Positions 15,801-24,200 of a stretch of 64,000 bases of DNA are shown here, in pieces; the stretch's first letter is position 1; the number at the start of each line of letters is the position of its first letter. The DNA lies in contig NZ_JABASX010000004.1 of NCBI RefSeq assembly GCF_016107655.1, forward strand, positions 62,001 to 126,000, in the 5' to 3' direction. This stretch comes from Brevibacterium antiquum (lineage in GTDB: Bacteria > Actinomycetota > Actinomycetes > Actinomycetales > Brevibacteriaceae). The notes beneath the pieces are model-generated. The model was given only the letters and a program-made list of their open reading frames with translations. It did not search any database and was not told the origin of the DNA. The position numbers and the translations under genes are program-made.

Positions 15801-17756
15801 GTGGACACCAGCATCATCGTCGTTATCGCCATCATCGTGGTATTCGTCGTTGTCGTGCCCACAATGATCCGCAAATCAGCGACGGAGCTCTCCCGCGTCG
15901 AGATCGACACCGTCCCGGATCGGGCTCAGGTCATCGACGCTGACCCTCAGATCCCTGGCCACGATCACACCGAACGCGCAAGAGTCTTCCACTCCTCGGC
16001 CACCATCGAACCAACCGTTCCACGACCCGACGTCGCCCCGATGGCGGGCACACCGAAGCTCAGCCTCTCGGCACAGGCACCGGAGTTCGGCGTCATCGAC
16101 GGACACGCAGACTCGAGTTCGACCACAGACACAGAATCCACCACAGCCGAGGCGGACGAACAGCACCAGCGCAGCTTCCTTCCTGTGGCCGTCGGTGAAA
16201 CCCGCTCCACCTACCTCGACAGCCACCGCGGCCACGAGGCATCCGCCTCGGCGACTTCCGACAACGTTCGGATGCTGCACCCGGCAGTGCACGCCGTGTT
16301 CAATCAGTCGCAGCAGGGTTCGAACGGCCACAGCGCGAACGGCCAGGGTTCGTCGGCGAGCAGAAGCTCCGGAAGCGGCAGCCCCCTCGGCGAGCGTTCC
16401 GGGACAGTTCCGCTCCGGCCGGGACGGACTCAGCCTCGATCGCCGCAGAGTCGATCCGATGAAGCTGTCACCACAGACACAACAGAGACAAGCAGACGAG
16501 GTACACAGATTCCCAATCCGACTTTCGGAGCCGATGAGGACCATTCGATGACTGAGAAAGCAACGACACTGCGCGAGTCGATGAAATCGCTGGGCACCAT
16601 GACGCGGGGATTCGCACTGCTCTTCCTCGCCTCCACCTTGGGGATTCTGGTGACGGGCGTGCTTGCGATGTTCTCGGTCGTCCATGTCGCTCTCGTCGGA
16701 GTGTTCCTCGGACTCGCGATCGTCTCCCTGGCAATCGTGCGCACACTTAACCTGCGCAAACGGGAGATCAAGGCTCGCCTCCGGGAGCTCGAAAGCCGGA
16801 ACCCGAAGACCAAGCGCACCGCGCCGAAGAAGAGCACCACCAGTACCACGAGCACCACGCGGTCGACGAGCGCGGCTGCGAAACCAGCCGCCGCCTCGGC
16901 GCCTGCTTCCCCGACCGCTGCTGCATCGAAGTCCCCGACCGCTGCCGCGTCAAAGTCCCCGGACAGCAAGCCAGGTGAGGCCCGGTCGGCAGGATCGACG
17001 AAGGCTGCTCGGGCGCGTGCCGTCATGCAGCGCAACGTGAGCGCAAAGCAGAGCAGAGAAGAGGCCGACACCGGCGAGATTCCGCTCGTGCGCATTCGCA
17101 ACGAAGCCGCAGAAGGCCACACCACCCGTCAGGTGCTGCTCACTGGACCGATCCCTATCGTCGAAGAAGCAGCGCCCGACGCCGCAGAAGCGCAGGGTGA
17201 GGAAGCAGCGCCGGCAGGTTCCGACTCCGTGTCGATGTCGACCGCCCCCGAGTCGGCATCCATGATCAAGGCAGACGACTCCGCACTGACCGCCACTTCG
17301 ACCCGCGAAGCGGAACCAGCTGCAGAATCCAAGTCCGCTCCGCGGAATGAGTCTGCTGCCGAGAACGACTCCGCCGAGGAATCCGAGGTCGTGGCGACCG
17401 CGTCGAACGTCGACACCGTCGAGGTCAGCGATCCGTTCATGCAGCGACTGCAGGCACGTGCTGCCTGGTCACCGACGCCGCTGCCGGTCCCCAGCTACGT
17501 TGATGCCCCACAGGTTGAGCATCCGGTGCCCGAGGCGAAGGCAGCTGATGCTTCGTCCTACTCGTCGTATGAGACCAAGGCCCGCAGCCGTGAGGACATC
17601 GCGGCTCAGTTCGCCGCCGAACTCGGCTATCGTCCCGAGCTCAGCGACTCGGCTCGTGACGACAGTCCGCTGGAGCACGGTCGCAAGGCGATCAGGACGA
17701 ACAAGGCTCCCGAGATGGGCGCCGTCGACGACGTGCTCGCCCGACGCCGCGCCTGA
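15801..17756 (+). CDS. SepX/GLPR-like membrane protein, probable cell-division factor
   Basis: 651 residues; GTG start. Residues about 3-21 are one membrane helix (DTSIIVVIAIIVVF), followed by a short conserved juxtamembrane segment and a long disordered Ser/Thr/Pro/Gln region. Two closely spaced helices sit at about 270-290 and 295-316, followed by a basic amphipathic stretch, an Ala/Lys/Thr/Ser-rich low-complexity region, and a more ordered C-terminus from about 540. One N-terminal helix, a cytoplasmic loop and a two-helix hairpin, next to galU and a GNAT, match SepX of Streptomyces and GLPR of Corynebacterium, which act at the septum with FtsZ and the gephyrin-like protein Glp. The protein is longer than I expect for those, mainly through low-complexity insertions. 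Confidence 0.72.
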   Translation: MDTSIIVVIAIIVVFVVVVPTMIRKSATELSRVEIDTVPDRAQVIDADPQIPGHDHTERARVFHSSATIEPTVPRPDVAPMAGTPKLSLSAQAPEFGVIDGHADSSSTTDTESTTAEADEQHQRSFLPVAVGETRSTYLDSHRGHEASASATSDNVRMLHPAVHAVFNQSQQGSNGHSANGQGSSASRSSGSGSPLGERSGTVPLRPGRTQPRSPQSRSDEAVTTDTTETSRRGTQIPNPTFGADEDHSMTEKATTLRESMKSLGTMTRGFALLFLASTLGILVTGVLAMFSVVHVALVGVFLGLAIVSLAIVRTLNLRKREIKARLRELESRNPKTKRTAPKKSTTSTTSTTRSTSAAAKPAAASAPASPTAAASKSPTAAASKSPDSKPGEARSAGSTKAARARAVMQRNVSAKQSREEADTGEIPLVRIRNEAAEGHTTRQVLLTGPIPIVEEAAPDAAEAQGEEAAPAGSDSVSMSTAPESASMIKADDSALTATSTREAEPAAESKSAPRNESAAENDSAEESEVVATASNVDTVEVSDPFMQRLQARAAWSPTPLPVPSYVDAPQVEHPVPEAKAADASSYSSYETKARSREDIAAQFAAELGYRPELSDSARDDSPLEHGRKAIRTNKAPEMGAVDDVLARRRA

Positions 17757-17817
17757 CTTCGCAGGCAACTGCGCTGCGCAGGTAACAGCGCTGCGCAGAT
17801 GACCGTACTTCGCAGAT

Positions 17818-18330
17818 TCAGTCGGTCTCGAAGAGGAACCAGCAGATGGAGTTGCGTCGCTTCTGATCCGCAAGGACGAGTTGACGGATCTGCCAGGGCA
17901 GTTGGTTCCTCTGCCAGTCGCGTTCAGCCTGTCCCGCGCCTGGGTCCTCGGGATTCGCACAGCGTACGGCCTTGATGGCATAGGCGGCAGCACCCAGATC
18001 GTGTTCGGCGACGTGCCCGACGCAGGCGGCCTGTCCTGCCGAATAGGCTGTGAACCGAGCTGCGCCGCGCAAGGGACGGGCAGCTCCCATGGCGTGTCCT
18101 CCTGAGGTGCGCGCCTGCATCATCTTCACGGTGCCGTCAGCCCAAGCGCGGGCCGCAGCCACAGCATCACGGACTCGTGTGTCCTCCGGAGCTTCGCGCT
18201 CGAAGAGGTGCAGGACGTGCTCGGCGCAGTCGGCTGCCCACAGAGCCAGAAGTCGATGATCAGCATCGGTCAATGTGCCGCCGCGTCGAATCGTCACCAT
18301 CGTCGGGTCGCGGACCTCGGGCAGAATCAT
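17818..18330 (-). CDS. Imm-5-like putative immunity protein
   Basis: 170 residues; ATG behind GGAGCAGCC. It is an all-alpha protein with the pattern ADHRLLALWAADCAEHVL, RVRDAVAAARAW and HDLGAAAYAIKAV, and an ending KRRNSICWFLFETD, as in the family annotated as putative immunity protein (Imm-5-like). Proteins of this family are thought to neutralise polymorphic toxins in the cytosol. No toxin, WXG100 or RHS gene is visible beside it, so here it is either an orphan immunity gene or has another role. Confidence 0.72.
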   Translation of the reverse strand: MILPEVRDPTMVTIRRGGTLTDADHRLLALWAADCAEHVLHLFEREAPEDTRVRDAVAAARAWADGTVKMMQARTSGGHAMGAARPLRGAARFTAYSAGQAACVGHVAEHDLGAAAYAIKAVRCANPEDPGAGQAERDWQRNQLPWQIRQLVLADQKRRNSICWFLFETD

Positions 18331-18491
18331 GGCTGCTCCGTTATGCGGGAGGCTGCCCTGAACGAGGCGGTCCCCGTCACCGGGGCCGCCTCAGGCTGAT
18401 CGTCCACCGAAGTCTGCCGCAATCGATCAATGCGCATGCCGCGCACTGATGCGTGACATGCGCATATTCTGTGCGCGGGTATTGCGCGGGA

Positions 18492-19949
18492 TCAGGCCCG
18501 GGGCAGAGCCACGTACTTGACCTCGAGGAATTCCTCGATACCCACGCTTCCGCCCTCGCGGCCGAGCCCGGACTTCTTCACACCGCCGAAGGGGGCTGCA
18601 GGGTTGGAGACCAAGCCGGTGTTGAGACCGACCATGCCGACCTGCATCTTGTCGGCCAGGTTCAGCGCACGCTCGACGTTCTCACTGAACAGGTAGCCGG
18701 CCAGACCGAACTCGGTCTCGTTGGCGAGAGCGATGCCCTCCTCATCGGTTTCGAAGGTGACGATGGGGGCGACGGGCCCGAAGATCTCGGTGATCCTGAT
18801 CTCGGCGTCCAGTGGCACATCGGTCATGACGGTCGGGTTGTAGAAGAAGCCCTTGCCGTCGATCTTCGACCCGCCGGTGAGGACCTTCGCGCCCTTGGAC
18901 ACAGCATCATCGACGAGACCGGCGACCTTGTCCAGGGAATCCTGATCGACCAGCGGGCCCACCTCGGTGCCTTCGTCGAGGCCGTTGCCGACCTTCATCG
19001 AACCGATGCGCTCGGTCAGCTTCGTCGAGAACTCCTCAGCGACGGAGGAGTGGACGAACAGACGGTTCGCCGAGGTGCAGGCCTCGCCGCCGTTGCGCAT
19101 CTTCGCCTGGACCGCACCGGTGACGGCCTTGTCTACGTCGGCATCCTCGCAGACGACGAACGGAGCATTGCCGCCGAGCTCCATCGAAGTCTTCATGACA
19201 TTATCGGCGGCCTGCTTGAGCAGGCCCACGCCCACCTCGGTGGAGCCGGTGAAGGTGACCTTGCGGGCGATTCCGGACTCCATCCACGGGGTGACCACGC
19301 GACGAGCGGATTCGGAGGTGACGACGTTGAGAACACCGGCGGGCAGGCCGGCCTCAATGAGCACGTCGACGAGCATGAGGGAGGTCAGCGGGGTCAGCTT
19401 CGCCGGCTTGAACACCATGGTGCAGCCAGCGGCGATGGCCGGGCCGATCTTGCGGGTGCCCATGGCCAGCGGGAAGTTCCACGGGGTGATGAGGATGCAG
19501 GGCCCGACGGGCTCGCGGGAGACCATGACCCGGGTCTTGCCATCGGTGGACTGAGTGTATTGGCCGCCGACGCGCACGGCTTCCTCGGAGAACCAGCGGA
19601 AGAACTCTGCGCCATAGGTGACCTCGCCCTTGGACTCGGCGAAGGGCTTGCCCATCTCGGCGGTCATGACTGCCGCGATGTCGTCGGCACGTTCGATGAG
19701 GAGCTCGAAGGCGCGGCGGAGGATCTCAGCGCGTTCGCGCGGCGGGGTGGCGGCCCATGATTCCTGGGTGTCGCCGGCAACCTTGATGGCCTCTTCGGCA
19801 TCGGCTGCCGAGCCGTCTGCGACCGTGGTGATGACATCACCGGTCGCGGGGTTCGCAACGTCGATGATCTTTCCGCCCTCGGCATCACGCCACTGGCCAT
19901 TGATGAACAGTCCGGTGTTGAGCTTGTCGATGATCGGGGTGATGTCCAC
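18492..19949 (-). CDS. Succinate-semialdehyde dehydrogenase (aldehyde dehydrogenase superfamily)
   Basis: 485 residues from the GTG at 19949, which follows a perfect AAAGGAGG; a longer ORF is rejected. Landmarks run in order: LINGQW-type N-terminus (FINGQWRDA), cofactor-site ITPWNFPLAM, Lys-Pro-Ala (FKPAKLTPL), FTGSTEVG, catalytic Glu in MELGGNAP and catalytic Cys in GEACTSANR, and the EIFGPVAPIV region. The match is to GabD-type enzymes that oxidise succinate semialdehyde to succinate at the end of GABA or 4-hydroxybutyrate degradation. No transaminase or GABA permease is adjacent, so the in vivo substrate stays open. Confidence 0.88.
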   Translation of the reverse strand: MDITPIIDKLNTGLFINGQWRDAEGGKIIDVANPATGDVITTVADGSAADAEEAIKVAGDTQESWAATPPRERAEILRRAFELLIERADDIAAVMTAEMGKPFAESKGEVTYGAEFFRWFSEEAVRVGGQYTQSTDGKTRVMVSREPVGPCILITPWNFPLAMGTRKIGPAIAAGCTMVFKPAKLTPLTSLMLVDVLIEAGLPAGVLNVVTSESARRVVTPWMESGIARKVTFTGSTEVGVGLLKQAADNVMKTSMELGGNAPFVVCEDADVDKAVTGAVQAKMRNGGEACTSANRLFVHSSVAEEFSTKLTERIGSMKVGNGLDEGTEVGPLVDQDSLDKVAGLVDDAVSKGAKVLTGGSKIDGKGFFYNPTVMTDVPLDAEIRITEIFGPVAPIVTFETDEEGIALANETEFGLAGYLFSENVERALNLADKMQVGMVGLNTGLVSNPAAPFGGVKKSGLGREGGSVGIEEFLEVKYVALPRA

Positions 19950-20077
19950 GACAGATCCTCCTTTGGTTGTCGATGAAGCATGGCCGCCGGTCGCCGGAAG
20001 CCACGGTAGGGAGCAGTCGTGATCAGTGTAGTGGTGATATTCGATGCGGGCCATACGGAATTCGTTGCCAGAGGCTC

Positions 20078-20782
20078 TCAGGATTGCGAGCTTCGAGGCA
20101 TGGCCGACAGTGAAGCATGGACGAGAGCGCTGGTCGCCACCAGGAGTCTGTTGTGCATCGTGATCCCGCGAACCACCTCGACGCAGATCCGATCTCTGCT
20201 CAGACAGTCGGTGATCGGTGCGGTGTTCCTGCCCGCGATCTCGGTCAATGCCTGAATGTGCCGGAGGATCGTGTCACGCCCGACGGGATAGCCTGAGGCG
20301 CTCAACTCCTCGAGCACGCCTGCCATCGAAGCCACTGCGGTTGGTGAGATGTCCCGCCATCCCAGTTCCTGCAGAACGTCACGGATATCGTTCTCGAAAG
20401 GTTTCGGTGCCGGTGCTGGTTCCGGTTCCGCTGCTGCCGCCGTGGCAGGTTCAGGTTCAGGCTCGGAAGGCGAGGATGAGCCGACCGTGGATTTCAGGAC
20501 ATTGCTCGCCTCCAGCGCAAGTCTCTGGCAGATGCCCATCAGTTCGATGTTCTCCAATGTCTCGTCATCGATGGCCCGAGTCAGTGCGGCGATGGACTCG
20601 ATGGGGGAGCCGAGCTCCCGGCGCAGGCAGGTGATGAGGCAGAGGCGGTCGACGTGGGCCTGGGAGTACTCAGCCGTAGTCGCATTGCGCTTGCGACCGG
20701 GAAGAAGGATTCCCACGTGGATGTAGTACTTGATGCTGGCGGTCGAGACTCCGGATTCTCTGGCCAAGGCACTGAGTTTCAT
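20078..20782 (-). CDS. MerR family transcriptional regulator
   Basis: 234 residues from the ATG at 20782, behind GGAGGATCTGC. The N-terminal MerR winged helix is clear (MKLSALARESGVSTASIKYY, then LLPGRKRNATTAEYS). A dimerisation helix extends to about 100, an Ala/Pro/Glu-rich hinge to about 130, and a C-terminal helical domain of unknown ligand specificity. It has none of the Cys residues expected of metal-sensing MerR proteins. It is divergent from the DUF2306 membrane-protein gene across a 105-bp gap containing a strong palindrome, so that gene is the likely target. Confidence 0.88.
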   Translation of the reverse strand: MKLSALARESGVSTASIKYYIHVGILLPGRKRNATTAEYSQAHVDRLCLITCLRRELGSPIESIAALTRAIDDETLENIELMGICQRLALEASNVLKSTVGSSSPSEPEPEPATAAAAEPEPAPAPKPFENDIRDVLQELGWRDISPTAVASMAGVLEELSASGYPVGRDTILRHIQALTEIAGRNTAPITDCLSRDRICVEVVRGITMHNRLLVATSALVHASLSAMPRSSQS

Positions 20783-20830
20783 GCAGATCCTCCATCGGCA
20801 GAGGCGGCAGAGTGGGCGGCACCTGGCTTG

Positions 20831-20854
20831 GATAGCAATTCGGGCTCTGCTATC
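20831..20854. promoter_or_regulatory. Palindromic operator between the MerR regulator and the DUF2306 gene
   Basis: GATAGCA and TGCTATC are perfect 7-bp arms around a 10-bp spacer, centred in the divergent gap. A smaller dyad, TAGT-GAA-ACTA, lies at about 20873-20883, just before the DUF2306 start. MerR proteins bind such dyads in promoters; which of the two is the operator cannot be told by eye. Confidence 0.5.
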
Positions 20855-20887
20855 TACGTTGCCGCACTTGGTTAGTGAAACTATCTT

Positions 20888-21400
20888 ATGTCTATGACGA
20901 CGATGTTCATAGCAATCCACGCTCTTGCCGCCTCTGGCGTTGTGCTCTTGGCTCCGGTTCAGATCATCCGGCGGACCAAGGATCGTCGGCACAGATGGAT
21001 CGGACGATCATGGGTCATCCTCATGTACCTCGTGTGCGTGAGCGGAATGTTCATCTACACTCTCAGCGGAAGCTTCACAGTCTTCCACGCCCTTGCGATC
21101 TTCACCTTCGGGACCACGACGCTCGGGGTCATTGCGATCCGGAGAGGAAACATCCGCAGACACATCGGGATGATGGTCGGATCATGGCTCGGCGCGCTGA
21201 CGGCGGGCACCTTCGCCGCGATCATTCCGGGCAGGGAGATACCTCAGCTGGCGGTGGCCGATCCCGGTCTGCTGTGGGGCGCCGTTGCAGCCATCGTCAT
21301 CGCCGCCACGGTCTGGGTCGGCTACGTTCTCAAGTTCGTGCCGACTCAGGCACGCAGCTCGTCGAACTCGGAGTTCTTGCGGAAGAACTCCATGACATAG
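20888..21400 (+). CDS. DUF2306 family membrane protein
   Basis: 170 residues; ATG at 20888, or the next ATG at 20894. Four hydrophobic helices are visible, with the family pattern FIAIHALAASGVVLL, a basic KDRRHRWIGRSWV loop and RRHIGMMVGSW. DUF2306 proteins are small integral membrane proteins of unknown function. The last about 18 codons (a hydrophilic SSSNSEFLRKNSMT end) overlap the convergent acetyltransferase gene by 55 bp. It is probably controlled by the divergent MerR protein. Confidence 0.8.
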   Translation: MSMTTMFIAIHALAASGVVLLAPVQIIRRTKDRRHRWIGRSWVILMYLVCVSGMFIYTLSGSFTVFHALAIFTFGTTTLGVIAIRRGNIRRHIGMMVGSWLGALTAGTFAAIIPGREIPQLAVADPGLLWGAVAAIVIAATVWVGYVLKFVPTQARSSSNSEFLRKNSMT

Positions 21401-21672
21401 GAACAGGTCGTACGGAACTTCAGATCCGCCTCGGCGCTGGTCTCGAGGGCGAAGCGCACCAGGTGGGCGGCGATGCCGCGGCCACCATAAGCGGGGGACA
21501 CCTCGGTGTGGGTGAACGTGCGCACTGCGGATTCGGACGTGTCATCAGGGCTGACCTCGCGGTCGATGTAGTCGACGTGTCCGATGACCTTGTCGTCGTG
21601 ACTCACCGTGAAGCGAGACGCCGCGATGTCCTGGGCAAAGGTGTACGTCTCGTCCGAGATCTCGAGGTCCAT
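21346..21672 (-). CDS. Small GCN5-related N-acetyltransferase (YjdJ/NATD1-like)
   Basis: 108 residues; ATG behind AAGGAGCG. The short acetyltransferase fold has RFTVSHDDKVIGHVDYI, then THTEVSPAYGGRGIAAHLVRFAL and a final CSYVMEFFRKNSEF. These are the hallmarks of the minimal GNAT family (Acetyltransf_CG), including the CSY..-F....EF ending. Substrates are unknown for the family. Its 3' end overlaps the 3' end of the DUF2306 gene. Confidence 0.88.
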   Translation of the reverse strand: MDLEISDETYTFAQDIAASRFTVSHDDKVIGHVDYIDREVSPDDTSESAVRTFTHTEVSPAYGGRGIAAHLVRFALETSAEADLKFRTTCSYVMEFFRKNSEFDELRA

Positions 21673-21841
21673 GAACGCTCCTTAAGGCGAGGGTGTCGGT
21701 CATCCCCATGCTGGCACGTGGATGATTCAGTCCTGATACATGAAACCATAGTTGTGTCCCCCATCGAACGACTAACCTGTTGAGCAACCCGTTCTTTCGG
21801 CCGTACACGGCGACGGTCAGACATCCTCAAGGAGCCGACCT

Positions 21842-22429
21842 ATGTCCTCTTACGCACCCGCCACGATGGTCGATGCTCACAAGCTGATCCTGCACGAAAC
21901 AGGCTTCGAGGTCAGCGAACTCAGCCTCGACGACATCGACGACTACGTTGAACTCGTCGCCTCCGCCTACCGTGGTGAGCCCTCGAAGCAGGGGTGGACG
22001 ACCGAGGCGGATCTGCTCAGCGGTCAGCGACTCGATGCCGATATGGCCCGCGAGATGCTCGCCGAGCCCGATGCGTCGATGATCCTCGTCCGGTCCGCCG
22101 AAGGGCAGGCTGTCGGCAGCGTCTACCTGCGCGAACCCGTCGACGGAATCGCCTACCTCGGCGTGCTCGCGGTCTCCCCGCTGGGGCAGGGCCAGGGTGT
22201 GGGGTCGGCACTGATGAACCTCGCCGAGGCATGGGTGATCGAGCGTTGGGGCGCTCACTCGCTGCGCATGAGCGTCATCAACAAGCGCGCCGAGCTCATC
22301 GCCTACTACGAGCGCCGCGGCTACGAACGAACCGGAGAGGTCGAACCCTTCCCCTACGGTGACGACCGGTTCGGTGTGCCGCTCGTCGACGACCTCGAAT
22401 TCGTCGTTCTGGTCAAGCCGCTGACCTGA
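21842..22429 (+). CDS. GNAT family N-acetyltransferase
   Basis: 195 residues; ATG behind CAAGGAGCCGACCT. The acetyl-CoA-binding motif A is LGVLAVSPLGQGQGVGSALMNLA (from about residue 105), followed by INKRAELIAYYERRGYERTGE (motif B). The substrate is unknown. It is a single-gene unit ending 54 nt before the first long palindrome. Confidence 0.88.
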   Translation: MSSYAPATMVDAHKLILHETGFEVSELSLDDIDDYVELVASAYRGEPSKQGWTTEADLLSGQRLDADMAREMLAEPDASMILVRSAEGQAVGSVYLREPVDGIAYLGVLAVSPLGQGQGVGSALMNLAEAWVIERWGAHSLRMSVINKRAELIAYYERRGYERTGEVEPFPYGDDRFGVPLVDDLEFVVLVKPLT

Positions 22430-22483
22430 CTGACCAGGCTGCTGCCCTCCGGGAACGCGCGTCGGCGGACTGAACGCAGCGAC

Positions 22484-22530
22484 AGATGCACATGGTGCCC
22501 AGCGAAATTCGCTGGGCACCATGTGCATCT
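22484..22530. repeat. 47-bp perfect palindrome, copy 1
   Basis: Two perfect 23-bp arms meet at a single central base. The left arm reads AGATGCACATGG then TGCCCAGCGAA and the right arm is its exact complement. It lies 54 nt after the GNAT stop and before the MFS/IclR/KDPG operon. A second copy matching at 44 of 47 positions lies 4.1 kb away, just after that operon. It could be a strong terminator or a dispersed palindromic element. The rest of the 330-nt gap to the MFS start holds the operator pair at 22594-22629. Confidence 0.9.
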
Positions 22531-22593
22531 CGGGAGGCGGGCAGCTGTGGGGCTGGCTCGACGTGACGAGAGACCGCACCCCTGCTAGTCTCG

Positions 22594-22629
22594 TTTCGTA
22601 TAGAAAAATAGTCGTTTCGCTCAGCGAAA
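22594..22629 (+). promoter_or_regulatory. Tandem IclR-type operators upstream of the MFS operon
   Basis: TTTCGCT-C-AGCGAAA (22615-22629) is a perfect 15-bp palindrome. A weaker copy, TTTCGTA-T-AGAAAAA, begins 21 bp upstream, two helical turns away. The same motif, also in tandem, precedes the MatC-like transporter gene. IclR proteins bind paired palindromes of this size. Binding by the IclR protein encoded two genes downstream is inferred. Confidence 0.6.
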
Positions 22630-22759
22630 TCATCGAAGAATCAAATGCACATCACTGTGCGCAAGAGGCTGGACGGGCCCTTCGATGAAAGACGCGGTGG
22701 TCCGCGAGAAGATCGCAAGCCGCTTGCTGAAGTGCACCGACAACGATGAAGGGGCACAT

Positions 22760-24166
22760 ATGGAATCTGCTGCTGAGCAGGAGTCTGTTGTCGAACAGGC
22801 TTATGAGGATGCACGTTCGAAGAGCAACATCAGGATCGCAGTGGCCGCCGGTGGCGTCGGCACGATGCTGGAGCAGTTCGACTTCGCGATCTACGGCCTC
22901 GCAGCCGCACTGGTCTTTCCCAAGGTGTTCTTCCCCGAAGCTGACCCACTGGCCGGATCGCTGATGTCATTTGCCGGATTCGCTGTCGGCTTCTTCGCTC
23001 GCCCCTTCGGTGGAGTGTTGTTCTCTCACTTTGGCGAAAAGTTCGGACGCAAATGGGTTCTCGTAACCACACTGATCATTATGGGTTTGGCAACTTTCGC
23101 CATTGGTCTGGTGCCCAGTTATGGAACGATCGGCATAATGGCTCCGATTCTTCTCTTCGCCATGCGCCTGTTCCAGGGGCTCGGCGCAGGGGCCGAACAG
23201 TCGGGCTCGTCGACTCTGCTGACAGAGACCGTGCGCCCGGGAACCCGCGGCCGGCTCTCTTCCACAGTCATGGCGGGTGCAGCCGGAGGAACCGTCCTGG
23301 GCACGCTCGTCTTCGCAATGCTGCAGTGGTTCATGACCGAAGAGGACTTCCTAGCATGGGGCTGGAGGATCGTCTTCATCTTCTCGATCGTCATCACGAT
23401 CGGCGCATGGTTCGTCAGGCGTCATCTCGTGGAGTCGCCGGTATTCGTCGAGCTGCAGGAATCCACCGCAGACCTGAAGAAGGAAGCCGCGCCACTGAAA
23501 CTGGCAGTGAAGTTCGGGTGGAAGCGCATAGTGCAGACCGCGGTGATGAACTGGGGGCCGAACACCAACTCCTATACGGTGCAGACCTTCTTCGTCACGT
23601 TCGTGACGACAGGGGTACTACTGTCCGGCACGGATGAGTTGTTCCCACGTTCGACGATCACCGATATTCAGCTGATCGGTGCTGTCATCGGCATGATCTC
23701 CGCGTTCGCATGGGGCTTCCTCTCCGACAAATTCGGCCGCAAGCCGATCTACCTGCTCATCGCCGGAGTCGGCGCGCTGTTGCCGTTCGTCTACTTCAAC
23801 CTGCTCGAAACAGGAGTTGTGTGGTTGGTCGCTCTGGCTGTCGGACTCGGATATATTTTCGCCGCCTATGGAAATGTCGGAGTCCAGACAAGCTATTTCC
23901 CTGAACTTTTCGGAACCAGGTACCGGTACGCGGGGGTGACGTTGGCTCGCGAAGCCTCCGCGCTCGTCGGCGGCGGCATTGCTCCGCTGGTGTGTTCGTG
24001 GCTGCTGCTGCAGTTCGGAACGTGGATCCCGCTCGCCATCTACATGGCCTTCACGATGCTGTGCACATTCCTCGCTACTATCTGGGTACCCGAAACAGTT
24101 GATCGCGATCTGTCTCTGAGCAATGATGCGAAAACTGGTGAGGCACGGACGGCTCTGCAGGAGTGA
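22760..24166 (+). CDS. MFS transporter, metabolite:H+ symporter (MHS) type
   Basis: 468 residues from the ATG at 22760, which has AAGGGG five bases before it; an upstream ATG at 22685 has no ribosome site. Twelve membrane helices can be traced. The N-terminus has EQFDFAIYG, and the loop 2-3 motif HFGEKFGRKWVL and loop 8-9 motif DKFGRKPIYL are typical MFS. ARPFGG and LLFAMRLFQGLGAGAE are characteristic of the MHS subfamily that imports organic acids or sugar acids with protons. It is the first gene of the operon with IclR, KDPG aldolase and KDG kinase, so the cargo is probably a sugar acid such as 2-keto-3-deoxygluconate or a precursor. Confidence 0.88.
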   Translation: MESAAEQESVVEQAYEDARSKSNIRIAVAAGGVGTMLEQFDFAIYGLAAALVFPKVFFPEADPLAGSLMSFAGFAVGFFARPFGGVLFSHFGEKFGRKWVLVTTLIIMGLATFAIGLVPSYGTIGIMAPILLFAMRLFQGLGAGAEQSGSSTLLTETVRPGTRGRLSSTVMAGAAGGTVLGTLVFAMLQWFMTEEDFLAWGWRIVFIFSIVITIGAWFVRRHLVESPVFVELQESTADLKKEAAPLKLAVKFGWKRIVQTAVMNWGPNTNSYTVQTFFVTFVTTGVLLSGTDELFPRSTITDIQLIGAVIGMISAFAWGFLSDKFGRKPIYLLIAGVGALLPFVYFNLLETGVVWLVALAVGLGYIFAAYGNVGVQTSYFPELFGTRYRYAGVTLAREASALVGGGIAPLVCSWLLLQFGTWIPLAIYMAFTMLCTFLATIWVPETVDRDLSLSNDAKTGEARTALQE

Positions 24167-24200
24167 AAACTTTGCGGACGAATGAAGCGGGAGCAGAAAG

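Noticed and set aside
18453-19760. A 435-codon plus-strand ORF
   Set aside because: It is antisense to the succinate-semialdehyde dehydrogenase gene, whose motifs are complete; such shadows are common at this GC content.
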